NCBI RefSeq assembly: GCF_000686805.1
Contig: NZ_JMLP01000012.1
Span: 62,001-126,000 of the forward strand
DNA: 64,000 bases
Direction of reading: 5' to 3'
DNA from: Bacillus sp. UNC41MFS5
GTDB taxonomy: Bacteria > Bacillota > Bacilli > Bacillales_B > DSM-18226
Part shown: positions 48,907 to 56,657 of the stretch, piece by piece
Position numbering within the stretch: the first letter of the stretch is position 1
Layout: each line of letters begins with the position of its first letter
Program-made: the position numbers and the translations under genes
The notes under the pieces: generated by a model
What the model was told of the DNA's origin: nothing
Database searches by the model: none
What the model saw: the letters and a program-made list of their open reading frames with translations, nothing else

Positions 48907-50085
48907 ATGAAAGAAATGAATTTGCGCTTTTGGATCCTTGTTAGTATCGTTGCGATTTCTGGATTTTCGCAAGGAATGTTGCTGCCTCTAATTGCTGTAA
49001 TTTTTGAGAAAAATGGGATTTCACCTTCATTAAATGGGTTAAATGCGACAGCACTTTATATTGGAATTCTCCTTGTGTCTCCTTTTATGGAAATGCCTCT
49101 CAGGAAATACGGTTATAAACCAGTGATTATTTATGGTGGAGGACTCGTAATTATTTCGCTCGCACTATTTCCTTTATGGCAGACATTTTGGTTTTGGTTT
49201 ACCCTCCGATTACTGATTGGAATAGGCGATCATTCACTTCATTTTGCCACACAGACCTGGATTACATCATCCTCCCCAGCAGAGAAGCGGGGACGAAATA
49301 TTTCTTTTTATGGATTATTTTTTGGAATTGGCTTTGCCAGTGGGCCATTAATGACACCATTAGTAAACGTAAATCAATCTCTGCCTTTTATTGTCTCCTC
49401 GATCCTTTGTTTTATTGGCTGGATTTTTGTATTTATGCTTAAAAACGAACGACCTGAACAAGAAGTTGGTATCAATTCCTTCCAATCAACCATCAAACAG
49501 TTTAAGAAGGCTATAAAATATGGATGGGTTGCTTTCCTTCCGCCATTTACTTACGGATTTTTAGAATCCTCCTTAAATGGCAGTTTTCCTGTCTATGCAT
49601 TAAGAATGGATATAAACGTCACCAATGTTTCCATGTTGTTGACTGCATTTGCCGCCGGCAGTATTATTACCTCACTTCCTTTAGGAATTTTGAGTGATAA
49701 GTATGGTCGGCGAAATATCTTAATAGCGATACTTTTTCTTGGATTTTTTAGCTTTACAGCCGCAATCTTCCTGGAACATTCCTTTATTGGACTGTTTGTT
49801 GTTTTTCTTATTTCCGGGATGATCGTCGGTTCAACATTCTCGCTTGGTATCAGCTACATGACAGATTTACTTCCAAAAACTCTACTTCCGACTGGAAATT
49901 TGTTATGCGGGATTTTTTTCAGTCTCGGCAGTTTAAGCGGACCCATCATTGGAGGCTTGTTTATAAAATTCATAGAAAATGTAAGTTTCTTCTATATCAT
50001 TAGTACGATGCTCTTAACCTTATCCATTATCATCTTCACATTTGGTAAGAAGACTAATTTGGTATTTGAACAACAAAATTCATAA
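48907..50085 (+). CDS. yfkF: MFS transporter, YfkF-like
   Basis: 392-residue, 12-segment major facilitator: WILVSIVAISGFSQGMLLPLIAVIFEKNGIS in TM1, MPLRKYGYKPVIIYGG (loop 2-3), TQTWITSSSPAEKRGRNISFYGL near 115 and LPLGILSDKYGRRNILIAIL near 265. Probably a drug or small-molecule exporter; substrate unknown. Divergent from chaA with a 197-bp gap, matching the neighbouring yfkE/yfkF arrangement of B. subtilis. Confidence 0.88.
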   Translation: MKEMNLRFWILVSIVAISGFSQGMLLPLIAVIFEKNGISPSLNGLNATALYIGILLVSPFMEMPLRKYGYKPVIIYGGGLVIISLALFPLWQTFWFWFTLRLLIGIGDHSLHFATQTWITSSSPAEKRGRNISFYGLFFGIGFASGPLMTPLVNVNQSLPFIVSSILCFIGWIFVFMLKNERPEQEVGINSFQSTIKQFKKAIKYGWVAFLPPFTYGFLESSLNGSFPVYALRMDINVTNVSMLLTAFAAGSIITSLPLGILSDKYGRRNILIAILFLGFFSFTAAIFLEHSFIGLFVVFLISGMIVGSTFSLGISYMTDLLPKTLLPTGNLLCGIFFSLGSLSGPIIGGLFIKFIENVSFFYIISTMLLTLSIIIFTFGKKTNLVFEQQNS

Positions 50086-50166
50086 AAGGATAATTATGGA
50101 GCAAATTCATATCTTATGCATAAAATATGTGGTAAGATTAAATAAATAGAAACATTATAAAGACTG

Positions 50167-50203
50167 TGCTGTCATCACTTTGATGACAGCTTTCGTATTT
50201 TTT
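50167..50203 (+). terminator. Terminator after yfkF
   Basis: Perfect 10-bp stem GCTGTCATCA / TGATGACAGC followed by TTTCGTATTTTTT. Confidence 0.8.
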
Positions 50204-50217
50204 AAGGGTATTGACTT

Positions 50218-50232
50218 TGATTATTCTTATCA
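50218..50232. promoter_or_regulatory. Fur/PerR-type box upstream of zosA-like gene
   Basis: TGATTATTCTTATCA matches the 7-1-7 Fur-superfamily inverted repeat (TGATAAT-N-ATTATCA) at 13 of 15 positions, just upstream of the ribosome site. B. subtilis zosA is PerR-controlled, which makes such a site plausible. Confidence 0.4.
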
Positions 50233-50258
50233 ATTAGCAATTGGAGGGGGGAAGAACA

Positions 50259-52172
50259 GTGAGTTCCGAAGCAAAGGCGATAACAAAGAGTGTAAACAAA
50301 TTAGGGTTCATCGAAAAAATCAAACCACATGCAGAACTAATTGCAGCAGGCCTAAGCGGTGGTTTTATTGCAGCTGGCTGGTTATTTGACAAATATGGAA
50401 ATGGTGCTGATTCCATAATTGTTTACCTGCTAGCATTTGTAATTGGTGGTTTCGCCAAGGCAAAAGAAGGCATAGAGGCTACCTATGAAAATAAGGAATT
50501 AAACGTGGAAATGCTAATGATTTTTGCAGCAATAGGGTCCGCCATTATTGGTTACTGGACAGAAGGTGCCATGTTAATTTTTATTTTTGCCGTAAGCGGG
50601 GCACTCGAAACTTATACTATGAATAAAAGCCATAAGGAAATATCCTCATTAATGAAACTGCAGCCAGAAGAGGCTTTGCTCATCTCTGACGGCAGTGAAA
50701 AGAGAGTTCCTGTTTCAATGCTTCATATCGGAGATTTGATTTTAATAAAGCCCGGTGAGCGCATTCCTTCTGACGGGATGATTGTCAAAGGACAAACCAA
50801 TATTGACGAGGCAGCTATTACTGGCGAATCTATGCCTGTATCTAAAGGCGATAGGGAAGATGTTTTTGCAGGAACTGTTAACATGACAGGCTCAATTACT
50901 GTCCAAGTGACAAAAGCGAGCCATGACACTCTTTTTCAAAAGATAATTCAGCTCGTACAATCGGCTCAAAGCGAAAAATCTCCTTCACAACTATTTATTG
51001 AACGCTTCGAAGGAACCTATGTTAAAGTGGTCCTTTCTGTTGTGTTATTGATGTTTTTTCTACCGCACTTTATCTTAGGCTGGAGTTGGCAAGAAGCCTT
51101 TTATCGGGCAATGATCTTATTGGTGGTTGCTTCTCCATGTGCCCTTGTTGCTTCCATCATGCCTGCAACATTATCGGCCATTTCCAATGGAGCAAGACGT
51201 GGAATCCTGGTAAAAGGCGGGGTACATCTAGAGAATTTAAGCCATTTGGGTGCCATTGCATTTGATAAAACCGGGACATTGACAAAAGGCAACCCAGAAG
51301 TAACGGAAGTGATTGTAAAGGATGGACTTGATAAGGATACCCTGATTTGGAAGGCAGCATCGATTGAAAGCCATTCTAACCATCCGCTTGCAACGGCAAT
51401 TGTGAAATATGTAAAATCAAACCTTAACAAAGAACTCCTCCATCCTGACAGTCTGGAAGATATACCTGGATGGGGTGTAAAAGCCACCATTAACGGGGAG
51501 AATTGGAAGATTGGTAAAGCAGCGTTTGTAGACCAAGAGCTTATTGAAGAGTTTGCGGATGGAAAGATTAAAGAACTCGCTGCTCATGGCAATACGCTTG
51601 TATTTATTGAAATTGATAGTGAGTTATGTGCAGTAATTGCCATGAAGGACGTGGTTCGTGAGGAGACTAAGCTTGCGATTGATCACCTAAAAAAGCAAGG
51701 GATCCGTACGGTTATGCTGACAGGTGATAGTGAAAAAACGGCACGCGCAATAGCATCTGAAAGCCATGTTGATGAATTTTTCGCGGAATGCTTACCAGAG
51801 GTAAAAGTTGAAAAACTAAAGAAGTTAAAAACAAAATATGAAACTGTGGCAATGGTAGGTGACGGAATCAATGATGCACCTGCACTTGCTATCGCCAATG
51901 TTGGTATTGCCATGGGTGGTGGAACTGACGTTGCTCTTGAAACTGCGGATATTGTCCTAATGAAAAATGATTTACCTCGAATTGCTGAGGCCATTGATCT
52001 TTCTAAGCGAATGAATAAAATCATTAAACAGAATGTTATATTCTCGATAACTGTTATCATGGTCTTGATTTCGTCAAACTTCTTTCAGATCCTTGATTTG
52101 CCTTTTGGAGTCATTGGTCATGAAGGCAGTACCATCTTAGTCATTCTTAACAGCCTGCGATTGCTTAAATAG
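50259..52172 (+). CDS. zosA: Heavy-metal P-type ATPase, ZosA-like
   Basis: About 637 residues; P1B-ATPase without an N-terminal metal-binding domain. Motifs: TGES (about 190), VVASPCALVASIMPATLSA (an SPC intramembrane motif, as in ZosA-type proteins, instead of CPC), the phosphorylated DKTGTLTKG near 335, SHSNHPLA near 370, MLTGDSEKTA near 485 and VGDGINDAPALA near 535. It moves zinc or another divalent metal across the membrane. The track-style start at 50241 lies before GGAGGGGGG; the GTG at 50259 has it 7 nt upstream and is preferred. Confidence 0.9.
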   Translation: MSSEAKAITKSVNKLGFIEKIKPHAELIAAGLSGGFIAAGWLFDKYGNGADSIIVYLLAFVIGGFAKAKEGIEATYENKELNVEMLMIFAAIGSAIIGYWTEGAMLIFIFAVSGALETYTMNKSHKEISSLMKLQPEEALLISDGSEKRVPVSMLHIGDLILIKPGERIPSDGMIVKGQTNIDEAAITGESMPVSKGDREDVFAGTVNMTGSITVQVTKASHDTLFQKIIQLVQSAQSEKSPSQLFIERFEGTYVKVVLSVVLLMFFLPHFILGWSWQEAFYRAMILLVVASPCALVASIMPATLSAISNGARRGILVKGGVHLENLSHLGAIAFDKTGTLTKGNPEVTEVIVKDGLDKDTLIWKAASIESHSNHPLATAIVKYVKSNLNKELLHPDSLEDIPGWGVKATINGENWKIGKAAFVDQELIEEFADGKIKELAAHGNTLVFIEIDSELCAVIAMKDVVREETKLAIDHLKKQGIRTVMLTGDSEKTARAIASESHVDEFFAECLPEVKVEKLKKLKTKYETVAMVGDGINDAPALAIANVGIAMGGGTDVALETADIVLMKNDLPRIAEAIDLSKRMNKIIKQNVIFSITVIMVLISSNFFQILDLPFGVIGHEGSTILVILNSLRLLK

Positions 52173-52189
52173 TACAGGAGCTAGATTAA

Positions 52190-52220
52190 AAAACCGGATG
52201 AACATTCATCCGGTCTTTTT
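52190..52220 (+). terminator. Terminator after zosA-like gene
   Basis: Perfect 10-bp stem ACCGGATGAA / TTCATCCGGT followed by CTTTTT. Confidence 0.9.
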
Positions 52221-52241
52221 GTTTATATAAGGAAAAGCCCA

Positions 52242-52346
52242 TTAGTGATAGCCATTTGAACCGTTTGCTGAACCGGAAGTTTTATTTCCTTTGCTTCCTT
52301 TGCCCTTTTGCTTTGTCCCGCCATCTTTTTTAGTTTTCTTTGTCAT
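52242..52346 (-). CDS. Small Lys/Gly/Ser-rich protein, 34 aa
   Basis: Very short but with an excellent AAGGAGG 8 nt before the ATG at 52346. The product reads MTKKTKKDGGTKQKGKGSKG then NKTSGSANGSNGYH: strongly basic, low complexity, no hydrophobic segment. It resembles the composition of small spore or nucleic-acid-associated peptides of Bacillus, but I cannot name a family. It lies in the convergent gap after the zosA terminator, upstream in orientation of nothing else, so it is monocistronic. Confidence 0.6.
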   Translation of the reverse strand: MTKKTKKDGGTKQKGKGSKGNKTSGSANGSNGYH

Positions 52347-52420
52347 AATAAGAACCTCCTTGGTGAAATTAGCCTACCACCTTAGTTTGAACAGATAGGC
52401 AAATTTCATGAAGGTAACTA

Positions 52421-53257
52421 TTAGCAATTCTTACGGTTTTTCTCACTATAAAAGGCATTTATTTCTCCACCTAAAATAATAATAAATGCCGAAATGTATA
52501 ACCAAATCATTAAGACAATGATTGCCCCGATACTCCCATAAGTAAGAGAATAATTACTTATATTTCCAACGTAAAACGTTAATCCAATCGAGGATACAAT
52601 CCATCCAATTGTTGCAAAAGCGGCACCTGGAAAGGCACTGCGGCATTTTAATTTTACATTTGGTGCAATCCAATACAACACTGTAAAAATAAGGAACAAA
52701 ATAATCGCACTAACAAGCCAACTTAATGTATTCCAGAGCTTAATAAATTCTGTAGTGTAGCCCAATTGAGAAAATAAAAAAATACCTATTTCTCTGCCGA
52801 ACACAGGGAGAACAATAGCGAGAATTAATACCAAGATCATCCCAAATGTTAATAATATAGCCATCCCTCTTGAAACAATAAATGAACGGCTTTCCTTTAC
52901 ATTGTATGCCTTATTAAATGCCTTGACGATCGCATTAATTCCGTTCGATGCCGACCAAATGGTGCCAATAATCCCGAACGAAAGCAACCCGCCATTCCGA
53001 TGGTTCATGATATCATGGACATTTTTTTCAATTAAATCCATTGCCTCGCCTGGTGCAAAATCTTTCACTACTCCGAGCATATCCTGATGTGGAATCGGAA
53101 TATAGGGAAGAAGTGTAAATAGAACAATCAGGAGCGGAAATAGGGACAATAGAAAATAATAGGCCAGCTGCGCACTTAAGCCTGGCAGATCATCTTCATC
53201 GACCCTATGCCAAAGTAATCGTAGTAGCGACGAGCGGACATTCCCCACCTTTTCCAT
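52421..53257 (-). CDS. yfkH: YihY/virulence factor BrkB family membrane protein (YfkH-like)
   Basis: About 278 residues, six membrane segments: LSAQLAYYFLLSLFPLLIVLFTLLPYIP, SNGINAIVKAFNKAYNVKESRSFIVSRGMAILLTFGMILVLILAIVLPVFG, and a final GSIGAIIVLMIWLYISAFIIILGGEINA, which is the conserved C-terminal block of the family. Function unknown. ATG 53263 abuts the GGAGG, so ATG 53257 (6-nt spacing) is chosen. It follows the YtxH-like gene by 13 bp. Confidence 0.9.
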   Translation of the reverse strand: MEKVGNVRSSLLRLLWHRVDEDDLPGLSAQLAYYFLLSLFPLLIVLFTLLPYIPIPHQDMLGVVKDFAPGEAMDLIEKNVHDIMNHRNGGLLSFGIIGTIWSASNGINAIVKAFNKAYNVKESRSFIVSRGMAILLTFGMILVLILAIVLPVFGREIGIFLFSQLGYTTEFIKLWNTLSWLVSAIILFLIFTVLYWIAPNVKLKCRSAFPGAAFATIGWIVSSIGLTFYVGNISNYSLTYGSIGAIIVLMIWLYISAFIIILGGEINAFYSEKNRKNC

Positions 53258-53270
53258 GTCCATCCTCCTT

Positions 53271-53642
53271 CTAATTAGTTCTTTCGTCTTCTCCTAACAC
53301 TTCTTCTAAAAGAAGTGCTTCGTCACTCTTCGAGAAAGTATCCTTTGTTTCTTTTATCATGTCAGTTACCTGAGGTGTTAATTCGCGTAATTCTTCTACC
53401 TTATCTGTGATAAAGGAGATATCTTCGTTAACCTGCTTTACGGTTGTCTTTACCTTTTCAGCTGTTTCCTTAACTTTCTCCGCAATTTCACCTGGATTTC
53501 TAAAAACATAGGTAACCCTTGATGTGGTTTTTTGTACGTTTCCTTTCATCACTTCACGTGTTTGTTTATCTAAAAGGCTGATGGCCCCGCCAGCAATAGC
53601 CCCAAGTATCATTCCGCGCCAAAATTGATTTTTCTGTGTCAT
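53271..53642 (-). CDS. YtxH-domain protein
   Basis: About 123 residues starting MTQKNQFWRGMILGAIAGGAISLLDKQTREVMKGNV, the single hydrophobic GxxxG-type N-terminal segment followed by a long amphipathic helical stretch (EIAEKVKETAEKVKTTVKQVNEDI) typical of YtxH/DUF948-type membrane-anchored proteins. A frame-open ATG at 53765 has no ribosome site; AAAGGAG stands 8 nt before the ATG at 53642. Probably cotranscribed with yfkH. Function unknown, often stress related. Confidence 0.82.
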   Translation of the reverse strand: MTQKNQFWRGMILGAIAGGAISLLDKQTREVMKGNVQKTTSRVTYVFRNPGEIAEKVKETAEKVKTTVKQVNEDISFITDKVEELRELTPQVTDMIKETKDTFSKSDEALLLEEVLGEDERTN

Positions 53643-53817
53643 GTTAACGTCTCCTTTAATCCTTGTTATTATCAATAGTACCCCATGTAAAAAATACCAA
53701 AACCTGCATATTTTTATTTTCCTTGATAGACGTATTCCATGCAAGTCCGATTTTTTTATTGACATATAATTTCTTACATGAAAAGATGAACTTAATAATT
53801 CGGAAAGGATGACCGAA

Positions 53818-54042
53818 ATGAATTTATCTGAAAAGTCGATTGAAAATGTCGAATATATGATTGAACAAATAAAGGAAAAGTTAAAAGTCTTGAACCTTGG
53901 TGCGATTAAACCTTCACACTTTGATGAAGAAATGTACGAGGAATTGAAAGAGATTTATGATATGGTCCAAAGAAAGAATTCGTTTAGTCCTAATGAAATG
54001 CAAGCATTAGTAGAAGAGCTTGGAAGTCTTCGAAAGAAATAA
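53818..54042 (+). CDS. yfkK: DUF1128 family protein (YfkK-like)
   Basis: 74 residues: MNLSEKSIENVEYMIEQIKEKLKVLNLGAIKPSHFDEEMYEELKEIYDMVQRKNSFSPNEMQALVEELGSLRKK, fully helical and acidic, matching DUF1128/YfkK in sequence style and length. ATG 53809 lies within the ribosome site GGAAAGGATG; ATG 53818 gives correct spacing. Function unknown. Position near yfkH matches the B. subtilis yfk block. Confidence 0.85.
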   Translation: MNLSEKSIENVEYMIEQIKEKLKVLNLGAIKPSHFDEEMYEELKEIYDMVQRKNSFSPNEMQALVEELGSLRKK

Positions 54043-54047
54043 AGTGA

Positions 54048-54079
54048 AAACCCGTTATGAACATAACGGGTTTGTTTGT
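54048..54079 (+). terminator. Bidirectional terminator between yfkK and map
   Basis: Perfect 12-bp stem AAACCCGTTATG / CATAACGGGTTT, two-base loop, T-rich plus-strand tail; serves convergent genes. Confidence 0.85.
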
Positions 54080-54081
54080 TA

Positions 54082-54831
54082 TTAATCTTGTTCAGTTAAG
54101 ATGACGGTTCCCTCTTTGGTAACGGCAAGGGTATGTTCGTATTGCGCTGAATACTTTCCATCAATAGTTCTTGCCGTCCAGCCATTAAGATCCATTTTTG
54201 TTTGGTATCGTCCTACATTAACCATGGGCTCGATTGTAAAGACCATACCCTCCTTGATTCTTGCACCTTTCCCTGGCAGTCCATAATGGGGAACATCCGG
54301 TTTCTCATGAATTACTGCGCCAATTCCGTGGCCAATAAAATCACGAACAACGGAAAACCCTTCGCTTTCAACATATTTTTGAATAGCGTGCCCTATGTCT
54401 CCGATTCGATTACCGACAACCGCTTGTTCAATCCCTTTGTACAGTGCTTCCTTTGTGACTTTTAATAAACGCTCAGTTTCCTCTGATACGTCCCCAACTG
54501 CATATGACCAGGCAGAATCCGCTAGCGCACCGTTGTAATTAACAACCATGTCTACCGTCACAATATCCCCTTCTTTTAAAGGTTCTTTCCTTGGAAAGCC
54601 ATGGCAAATTTCGTCATTTATACTCGCACATGTCGCATACTCATAGCCTTTATAGCCTTTTTGTTCTGGTGTCGCACCTTTTTTCTTAAGAAATTCTTCC
54701 ACAAAGACATCAATTTCCCAAGTAGTAATACCTGGCTTAATCAATTTAGCTATTTCTTTATGACAGGCAGCAAGAATTTCCCCTGCTCTTTTCATTGCTT
54801 CTATTTCACGTTGAGATTTAAGGACAATCAT
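54082..54831 (-). CDS. map: Methionine aminopeptidase, type I
   Basis: Removes N-terminal methionine from nascent proteins. 249 residues with the pita-bread fold ligands: TCASINDEICHGFPR (His near 78), VTVDMVVNYNGALADSAWSYAVG (Asp ligands near 95-106), FIGHGIGAVIHEKPDVPHYG (His near 170), TIEPMV (Glu near 203) and the final SAQYEHTLAV (Glu near 235). No N-terminal zinc finger, as usual for B. subtilis YflG-type second Map enzymes. No ribosomal protein genes adjacent, so this is probably the accessory copy. Confidence 0.93.
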   Translation of the reverse strand: MIVLKSQREIEAMKRAGEILAACHKEIAKLIKPGITTWEIDVFVEEFLKKKGATPEQKGYKGYEYATCASINDEICHGFPRKEPLKEGDIVTVDMVVNYNGALADSAWSYAVGDVSEETERLLKVTKEALYKGIEQAVVGNRIGDIGHAIQKYVESEGFSVVRDFIGHGIGAVIHEKPDVPHYGLPGKGARIKEGMVFTIEPMVNVGRYQTKMDLNGWTARTIDGKYSAQYEHTLAVTKEGTVILTEQD

Positions 54832-55106
54832 TATTGTAGGGTCCCCTTCCTTTTTTATTTATTTTTATGTATGCAAATCAAAATCGTTATTCGACTAAAA
54901 ACATACCATTAAAAAATTATACAACATGCCGTAATAGGCAACACTTTTAATATTAACTCTATCCTGGTATTTTTTCAAAAATACTTTAACTTAATTTTTT
55001 ACTTAAAGTTCATATTTTTGCCTTATTTCTTTGTTCTTAATATGGTGCTTTTCTATTCTTTTTGATAGAATTAACGTAGAGTGAATAATAATTGGGTGTG
55101 AGACTA

Positions 55107-55433
55107 ATGATTGGTGATCGCGTAAAAAAATTTCGCTTAGATAGAAAAATGTCGCTATCCGAACTTGCTGCTCAAGCAGGTGTGGCTAAATCTTATTTAA
55201 GTAACCTTGAAAATAATAAACAAGAGAATCCTTCTATAAAGTTCCTAGAAAAAATCGCTGTTGTTTTAAATATCCCTGTGGATCACTTGATACATGAAGA
55301 AATTAATAAAGAGGAATTAGATATTGATTGGATGAATCTAGTCAAGGACGCCATGAATTCTGGCGTTTCTAAAGAACAATTTCGAGATTTCCTTGAATTT
55401 AACAAATGGCGAATTAATCAAAACGATAAATAG
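55107..55433 (+). CDS. sinR: SinR-type biofilm repressor (XRE family with SinI-binding domain)
   Basis: About 108 residues. N-terminal XRE helix-turn-helix: MIGDRVKKFRLDRKMSLSELAAQAGVAKSYLSNLENNKQENPSIKFLEKIAVVLNIPVDHLI. C-terminal Sin dimerisation domain: LDIDWMNLVKDAMNSGVSKEQFRDFLEFNKW. Known SinR represses matrix operons and is neutralised by SinI. The ATG at 55107 begins the conserved MIGxRxKxxR; the open frame extends to 55092. Unlike the sinI-sinR tandem of B. subtilis, the sinI-like gene here is downstream and convergent. Confidence 0.93.
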   Translation: MIGDRVKKFRLDRKMSLSELAAQAGVAKSYLSNLENNKQENPSIKFLEKIAVVLNIPVDHLIHEEINKEELDIDWMNLVKDAMNSGVSKEQFRDFLEFNKWRINQNDK

Positions 55434-55460
55434 AAATTGGAATAATCTTTTTGAAAAAGA

Positions 55461-55505
55461 AAAGCATTCTACAAAAAAGTTATTTTTTTGTAGAATGCTT
55501 TTTAT
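55461..55505 (+). terminator. Bidirectional terminator between sinR and sinI
   Basis: Long stem AAGCATTCTACAAAAAA / TTTTTTTGTAGAATGCTT with four-base loop and T/A tails on both strands; separates the convergent genes. Confidence 0.9.
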
Positions 55506-55532
55506 TTATGTACTTTTATGATTTTCTTATCA

Positions 55533-55655
55533 TCATTTTTCGCTGACCAAGAAATCACGAACTGCTTCTATGGATAACCCTAAGTCCTTTGCTTCTAATA
55601 TGAGTGCTATCCATTCCTGATCGATTACTTCTACCTTACTTTCGGTAATAACCAT
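55533..55655 (-). CDS. sinI: SinI-like antirepressor, 40 aa
   Basis: Reads MVITESKVEVIDQEWIALIL then EAKDLGLSIEAVRDFLVSEK. It is the Sin domain: (L/I)DQEW..LI.EAK..G(I/L)S.E..R.FL, shared with B. subtilis SinI and with the C-terminal part of the adjacent SinR. In the known system SinI pairs with SinR through this helical hairpin and blocks DNA binding. Start ATG 55655 with a GGTGGAGAGA ribosome site. Its 5' leader contains a c-di-GMP-I riboswitch and a Spo0A-box-like promoter element, so expression should answer to both signals. Shorter than B. subtilis SinI (57 aa), lacking the tail. Confidence 0.85.
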   Translation of the reverse strand: MVITESKVEVIDQEWIALILEAKDLGLSIEAVRDFLVSEK

Positions 55656-55683
55656 TCTCTCCACCCCTAAAATACAAACTGTA

Positions 55684-55775
55684 TTCCAGGTAACCCGGCC
55701 ATCTTAGCAAGAAAACTGCCTTAGATCCTCGGCTTTGCGTCCCTGCTTTTCAACAGGTTTGCCTTTTTCTGACAT
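55684..55775 (-). ncRNA. Cyclic di-GMP class I (GEMM-I) riboswitch upstream of sinI
   Basis: On the minus strand the conserved GEMM-I blocks appear in order and spacing: GGCAAACC (55763-55756), a GAAA tetraloop stem CCTGTTGAAAAGCAGG, GGGACGCAAAGCC (exact match to the classical Vc2 core), CTAAGG, a second variable stem, and GGCCGGGTTACC ending at 55689. The aptamer is about 92 nt and ends about 30 nt before the sinI start codon. No T-tailed terminator follows; the short AATAC/GTATT hairpin or sequestration of the GGGGTGGAG ribosome site may be the expression platform. On or off direction is not evident. Confidence 0.92.
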
Positions 55776-55848
55776 TGATAAAACTTAAGTCACTGAATTA
55801 GCATTTCTTTTTAGTTTTGATAGGTCGATTTACTTAATCTTTATTGAT

Positions 55849-55892
55849 ATTATATCTAGTACTATTTCAGTAGGGTGTTGTAATTTGTCGTA
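55849..55892 (-). promoter_or_regulatory. Putative sinI promoter with Spo0A box
   Basis: A minus-strand TATAAT (55854-55849) gives a start near 55842. TTGTCGTA (55885-55892, plus strand), one mismatch from the Spo0A box TTGTCGAA, sits near -43 to -50. There is no good -35 hexamer, as expected for an activator-dependent promoter. B. subtilis sinI is likewise activated by Spo0A~P. Confidence 0.5.
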
Positions 55893-56077
55893 TTGATTAA
55901 ATTTTCACACAACTTTTTCTAACAAATTATCCCATATATCTACAAAAACATCCTAATTTGGACTTACAATCTTCATACCCTCTGTCAAAAAGAGTGAATA
56001 TTTGGAAAAAATCCCCTGCTGTTTACTCACTTCGTTAACCAAAAACAAAATATTTTCCCAACATATACGTTAAATAT
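55893..56077. other. Gene-free stretch between sinI promoter and small membrane protein
   Basis: AT-rich; no open frame, hairpin or repeat that I can support. Confidence 0.4.
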
Positions 56078-56107
56078 TTGTCTAAATTGTGACAATCGGC
56101 ATATAAT
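56078..56107 (+). promoter_or_regulatory. Promoter of the 39-aa membrane protein
   Basis: -35 TTGTCT (56078-56083), 18-bp spacer, -10 TATAAT (56102-56107), 63 bp before the ATG. Confidence 0.6.
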
Positions 56108-56170
56108 GAAAACAACATAAACGTTTTATGAATATTAATAATTTTCTAATATTGGTGGTGATGCAGTCCA

Positions 56171-56290
56171 ATGACTCTTATCCATGTGTTGAACTTTTCC
56201 ATTCCGATTGCATTTATTGTGTTTGCTGGCTATTTATTAGACCGCATATGCAAGCCAGATTCCACAAAACAAAAAGCTGGTGAAGATTGA
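56171..56290 (+). CDS. Small single-pass membrane protein, 39 aa
   Basis: MTLIHVLNFSIPIAFIVFAG then YLLDRICKPDSTKQKAGED: one hydrophobic helix (about residues 5-22) and a charged cytoplasmic tail. GGTGGTGATG lies about 10 nt before the ATG and a sigma-A-like promoter precedes it. No homologue recognised; such micro-proteins often associate with respiratory or transport complexes. Monocistronic. Confidence 0.55.
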   Translation: MTLIHVLNFSIPIAFIVFAGYLLDRICKPDSTKQKAGED

Positions 56291-56409
56291 ATCTTTTTTA
56301 TTGGATTCCTCTGTCATTCAGCTTTTTCTTTTTTGTGTAGGTAATTAAAAAGTAATTATTTCACTCCGTTTCGGGAATGATACTTGAGTAGACGAAAGGA
56401 GTGTTGTAA

Positions 56410-56613
56410 TTGGCGCGCGGAGAACATTTTGAACATAAAAAGAAGGGCCATCCAGGAAACTTCCCGGAAGGCAGTTTAACAGAAAAACATGCGAAAGAAG
56501 CAGTTGGTGACGAAGAATTCCTAGTTGTACGTGAAGCGTTTAAAAATCGTGTGGAAAATGAAGAGGAGTATCGAGGAGATACTGCCCGCTTACTCAATGA
56601 TCAGACAGAATAA
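56410..56613 (+). CDS. Hypothetical small charged protein, 67 aa
   Basis: TTG start with GAAAGGAGTG 6 nt upstream. The sequence is hydrophilic and largely disordered in appearance (ARGEHFEHKKKGHPGNFPEG, then a helical EEFLVVREAFKNRVENEEEY). It has its own promoter space and a strong terminator at 56612-56641, which supports a real gene. Family not recognised. Confidence 0.65.
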   Translation: MARGEHFEHKKKGHPGNFPEGSLTEKHAKEAVGDEEFLVVREAFKNRVENEEEYRGDTARLLNDQTE

Positions 56614-56641
56614 AAGGCGTGAGCATCTCACGCCTTTTTCC
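56612..56641 (+). terminator. Terminator between the 67-aa gene and hutH
   Basis: AAAAGGCGTGAG / CTCACGCCTTTT perfect stem, CAT loop, T-run on plus and A/T on minus; bidirectional. Confidence 0.9.
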
Positions 56642-56657
56642 TATTAAGAAATCATTT

